Part shown: piece after piece, positions 62,231 through 64,000 of the stretch
How the letters are laid out: each line of letters starts with the position of its first letter
Position numbering within the stretch: position 1 is the stretch's first letter
NCBI GenBank assembly: GCA_036782995.1
Contig: DAIPXZ010000003.1
Coordinates: 124,001 to 188,000 of the forward strand
Origin: DAIPXZ01 sp036782995
GTDB lineage: Bacteria > Bacillota > Clostridia > Saccharofermentanales > Saccharofermentanaceae
DNA length: 64,000 nt
Direction: 5' to 3'
Notes under the pieces: generated by a model
Seen by the model: the letters and a program-made list of their open reading frames with translations, nothing else
The model's database searches: none
Told to the model about the DNA's origin: nothing
Program-made: the position numbers and the translations under genes

Positions 62231-63790
62231 TTAAAAGCTTTGAAATGATTGAATTGCAGGAGCTATTGCAACCAGAAGAACGGATACAAAATCAAGCATC
62301 ATAGGGAAAATCATGGAAAATGCTTCTCGCTCGCGCTTTTTTCGTGAAGCATTCCGACACAAGGACCAACAAGAAGAAGATTGTAATCGTAGAAGGCCAA
62401 GTACTTCCTTTCCGCCCGATCGTTCATATCGAGAAGCCAATAGCAATGCGGCCTGAGCTTCAGGTATGGATACACGATTCGAAAATGCTTCTAGTGTATC
62501 TGCAGCTCCGTTTCCCATTTCCATTCGATTCATCATGTCCGACAATTCTTGATGCAAGACACTTTCGTTTGAAAAGGCAAAAGCGCATGTTGATATTGCT
62601 TTTGGAAGCAATATTCCCGATTCAAGTAATGTCGACATCATGGAAATAAATAGTGGCATATCATCCATCAATGAAAGTCGCCGTTGATTTACGTCATTTT
62701 TCAGATCGACATGTTTGAGAATGATAAAGAGCAAAATCAATGGAATACTAAACCACAAAGAGATATGCAATCCATAAAGAAGCAAGGGGATAGATAACAG
62801 GCATCCGATAACAATCATCAATAATGATCGAAAGAATTCTTCGATAACTGCATGTGACTGAAAGGAAAGCTCGTTTGCCCATTCATAAATCTTTGTCGTG
62901 TAAATTGATGGTAACCGATCGATGAGCGCGCGCAAACGCGTGCTTGAAGATGTGTTTGATAGGTAGGACGAACGTATTTGCTTCACTTTTTTAGGCTTTT
63001 CTCCAATGCCGGAAAAGAGAAGTGCACATGAAGCAACAGCAAATGCGAATGCAATCATCATGAGTATTTGGCCGACAGAGGATTGTTCGGCTTGCTGCAT
63101 ATAGTTTTTACTGCTCATTTGTAACAAGTATGTGATGCCGAAAGGCATTATGCAAAGAAGAAGCGCCTCAGTGTTCTTTCCCGCATTATTTGCATCCACT
63201 TCCGATTTAACGGCTTGTAATTCGGAGAGCATTTGACAACTGTTTCGAAGAATCGAAACAATTTGATTTCCGACGACCTTCTGTATGGATAGAGCATGAA
63301 ATATCGGTAGTAATTCATAGTAATCGAGTGTTTGACACATATGAGTTAAAGAACAATCGAGTGATTCGTGAGATGTGAGCTCGTGTTCAACATCGCGTAA
63401 AGCACGAGAATAGGCGGTATGCTTTCCAAACGCTTTTTCAACATCCACACGTGCACAAAGAAATGCCCGCTCGATAGAATAACCACCGGATACAGAAGTG
63501 CACAGTGACTGCATGAGCACCTTGCTTTGGAGACGCAATGTAGATGTCCGTCTGGCATACAAGACACGAACGACTGAAACAAACGGGAGAAATCCCATAC
63601 CTATTGAAAACCCCCATTGTAATCTTTGATCGCTTATAAATGGTTGTGCCAGAAAATATATGGAGACCATTGTTAGCGGCAACAAGGGAAGACATTTCAC
63701 CATGAAAAGAAAATAGGCATGTTTCGTAATTTTATCAATGTTTTCACGACGGCCTATTTCGCTGGTTGATAATCGGGATAAGCTTCTCAC
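62231..63790 (-). CDS. TadB-TadC fused pilus inner-membrane platform protein
   Basis: A 519-aa protein with two T2SSF-like domains. The first (about 80-200; SLCTSVSGGYSIERAF, PIFHALSIQKVVGNQIV) is TadB-like, the second (about 385-500; LMDDMPLFISMMSTLLESGI, ALLLASRYERSGGKEVLGLL) is TadC-like. Hydrophobic helices lie near 30-70, 215-265, 320-360 and 495-515. TadB and TadC are normally separate. GTG at 63790 with AGGAGG upstream overlaps the end of the preceding ATPase gene (GTGA). Confidence 0.82.
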   Translation of the reverse strand: MRSLSRLSTSEIGRRENIDKITKHAYFLFMVKCLPLLPLTMVSIYFLAQPFISDQRLQWGFSIGMGFLPFVSVVRVLYARRTSTLRLQSKVLMQSLCTSVSGGYSIERAFLCARVDVEKAFGKHTAYSRALRDVEHELTSHESLDCSLTHMCQTLDYYELLPIFHALSIQKVVGNQIVSILRNSCQMLSELQAVKSEVDANNAGKNTEALLLCIMPFGITYLLQMSSKNYMQQAEQSSVGQILMMIAFAFAVASCALLFSGIGEKPKKVKQIRSSYLSNTSSSTRLRALIDRLPSIYTTKIYEWANELSFQSHAVIEEFFRSLLMIVIGCLLSIPLLLYGLHISLWFSIPLILLFIILKHVDLKNDVNQRRLSLMDDMPLFISMMSTLLESGILLPKAISTCAFAFSNESVLHQELSDMMNRMEMGNGAADTLEAFSNRVSIPEAQAALLLASRYERSGGKEVLGLLRLQSSSCWSLCRNASRKKREREAFSMIFPMMLDFVSVLLVAIAPAIQSFQSF

Positions 63791-64000
63791 TGATAGACCT
63801 CCTTTCGGCAGCTGTAGATTGTTTCGATGCGAAAGTGATTATCTTCGAGCGGTAACATCCGTACGATTTCATCTACAAATCGTTTCCCGTCATTGCCACG
63901 TGTAATATGAACGAGAATATCAACCCCCATATTGATTTGACGAATTACGGCATCAAAAGGCAGATGAGAGCCTTCTAAAACCATCGTTGATAAACGTTCG
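63787..64000 (-). CDS. TadA/CpaF pilus ATPase, C-terminal fragment (cut by window edge)
   Basis: The frame is open to the window end and gives ERLSTMVLEGSHLPFDAVI followed by RQINMGVDILVHITRGNDGKR, the C-terminal region of the CpaF/TadA secretion ATPase. The ATP-binding part lies outside. An internal ATG at 63984 is not the start. It energises the Tad pilus of the downstream genes. Confidence 0.85.
   Translation of the reverse strand, partial: ERLSTMVLEGSHLPFDAVIRQINMGVDILVHITRGNDGKRFVDEIVRMLPLEDNHFRIETIYSCRKEVYQ

Overview
The window looks like a contiguous stretch of chromosome from an anaerobic, low-to-mid GC member of the Clostridia (Bacillota). The support is: rubredoxin, an anaerobic ribonucleotide reductase activase (NrdG), an Rnf-like operon, SpoVG, AddAB, Prp with an N-terminally extended L27, an upp-atp gene order, rpsF-ssb-rpsR / rplI-dnaB and tilS-hpt-ftsH orders, DUF4364 and GGGtGRT families, and a Clostridia-type Tad locus with a DUF6382/FHA-like protein. 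No tRNA, rRNA, CRISPR, IS element or prophage was recognised; most of the DNA is core genome.

Layout. 1-3.7 kb: a minimal two-gene SUF-like Fe-S assembly pair (SufC/SufB-like), convergent with a GGGtGRT protein and a NifU-like scaffold. 3.8-7.2 kb: a small membrane protein, release factor 1 and a Sua5::YwlE-type phosphatase fusion. 7.3-15.1 kb: rpsF-ssb-rpsR, rplI-dnaB, tilS-hpt-ftsH. 15.1-18.4 kb: an OmpR-type two-component system and a three-PepSY-domain target gene. 18.5-23.1 kb: spoVG, murC, a polytopic membrane protein and a LacI regulator. 23.1-25.9 kb: rplU-prp-rpmA, obgE and rubredoxin. 26-28.7 kb: a DUF4364 regulator, pgi and nrdG. 28.8-34.6 kb: a lipid region (MarR regulator, acyl carrier protein, lipid kinase, PlsC, acyl-AMP ligase) with a frameshifted SDR inside it. 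34.6-43.4 kb: addB-addA, tadA and a zinc-ribbon membrane protein. 43.5-49.4 kb: rpoD, then an aberrant Rnf operon. 49.5-53.9 kb: DUF3006, a THUMP methyltransferase, an intergenic DnaA-box-like cluster, proA, rpiB and upp. 54-60.8 kb: the F-type ATP synthase operon. 60.8-64 kb: a Tad pilus locus on the minus strand, cut by the window edge.

The most unusual content is in bioenergetics. The ATP synthase operon has no free delta-subunit gene. Instead the C-terminal (b-binding) domain of delta/OSCP is fused to the N-terminus of the alpha subunit, and the delta N-terminal domain is not visible in the operon. The Rnf-like operon (C-D-G-EA) has a fused RnfE-RnfA membrane protein that lacks the conserved Asn-Cys and Cys-Pro metal-ligand motifs, a RnfG with an interrupted flavinylation motif and a Pro/Thr linker, and no RnfB in the window. 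With Sua5::YwlE and TadB::TadC, the window holds four in-frame fusions of usually separate neighbouring genes.

Regulation visible in the DNA includes matching TTGACG/TATTCT promoters in front of two ribosomal-protein operons, a candidate S6:S18 leader, a predicted response-regulator operator (TAAT-S-N6-TAATCTG) before both the regulator and the PepSY gene, a long promoter-like element shared by the two-component operon and rubredoxin, and a terminator-like hairpin directly against the atpB ribosome-binding site.
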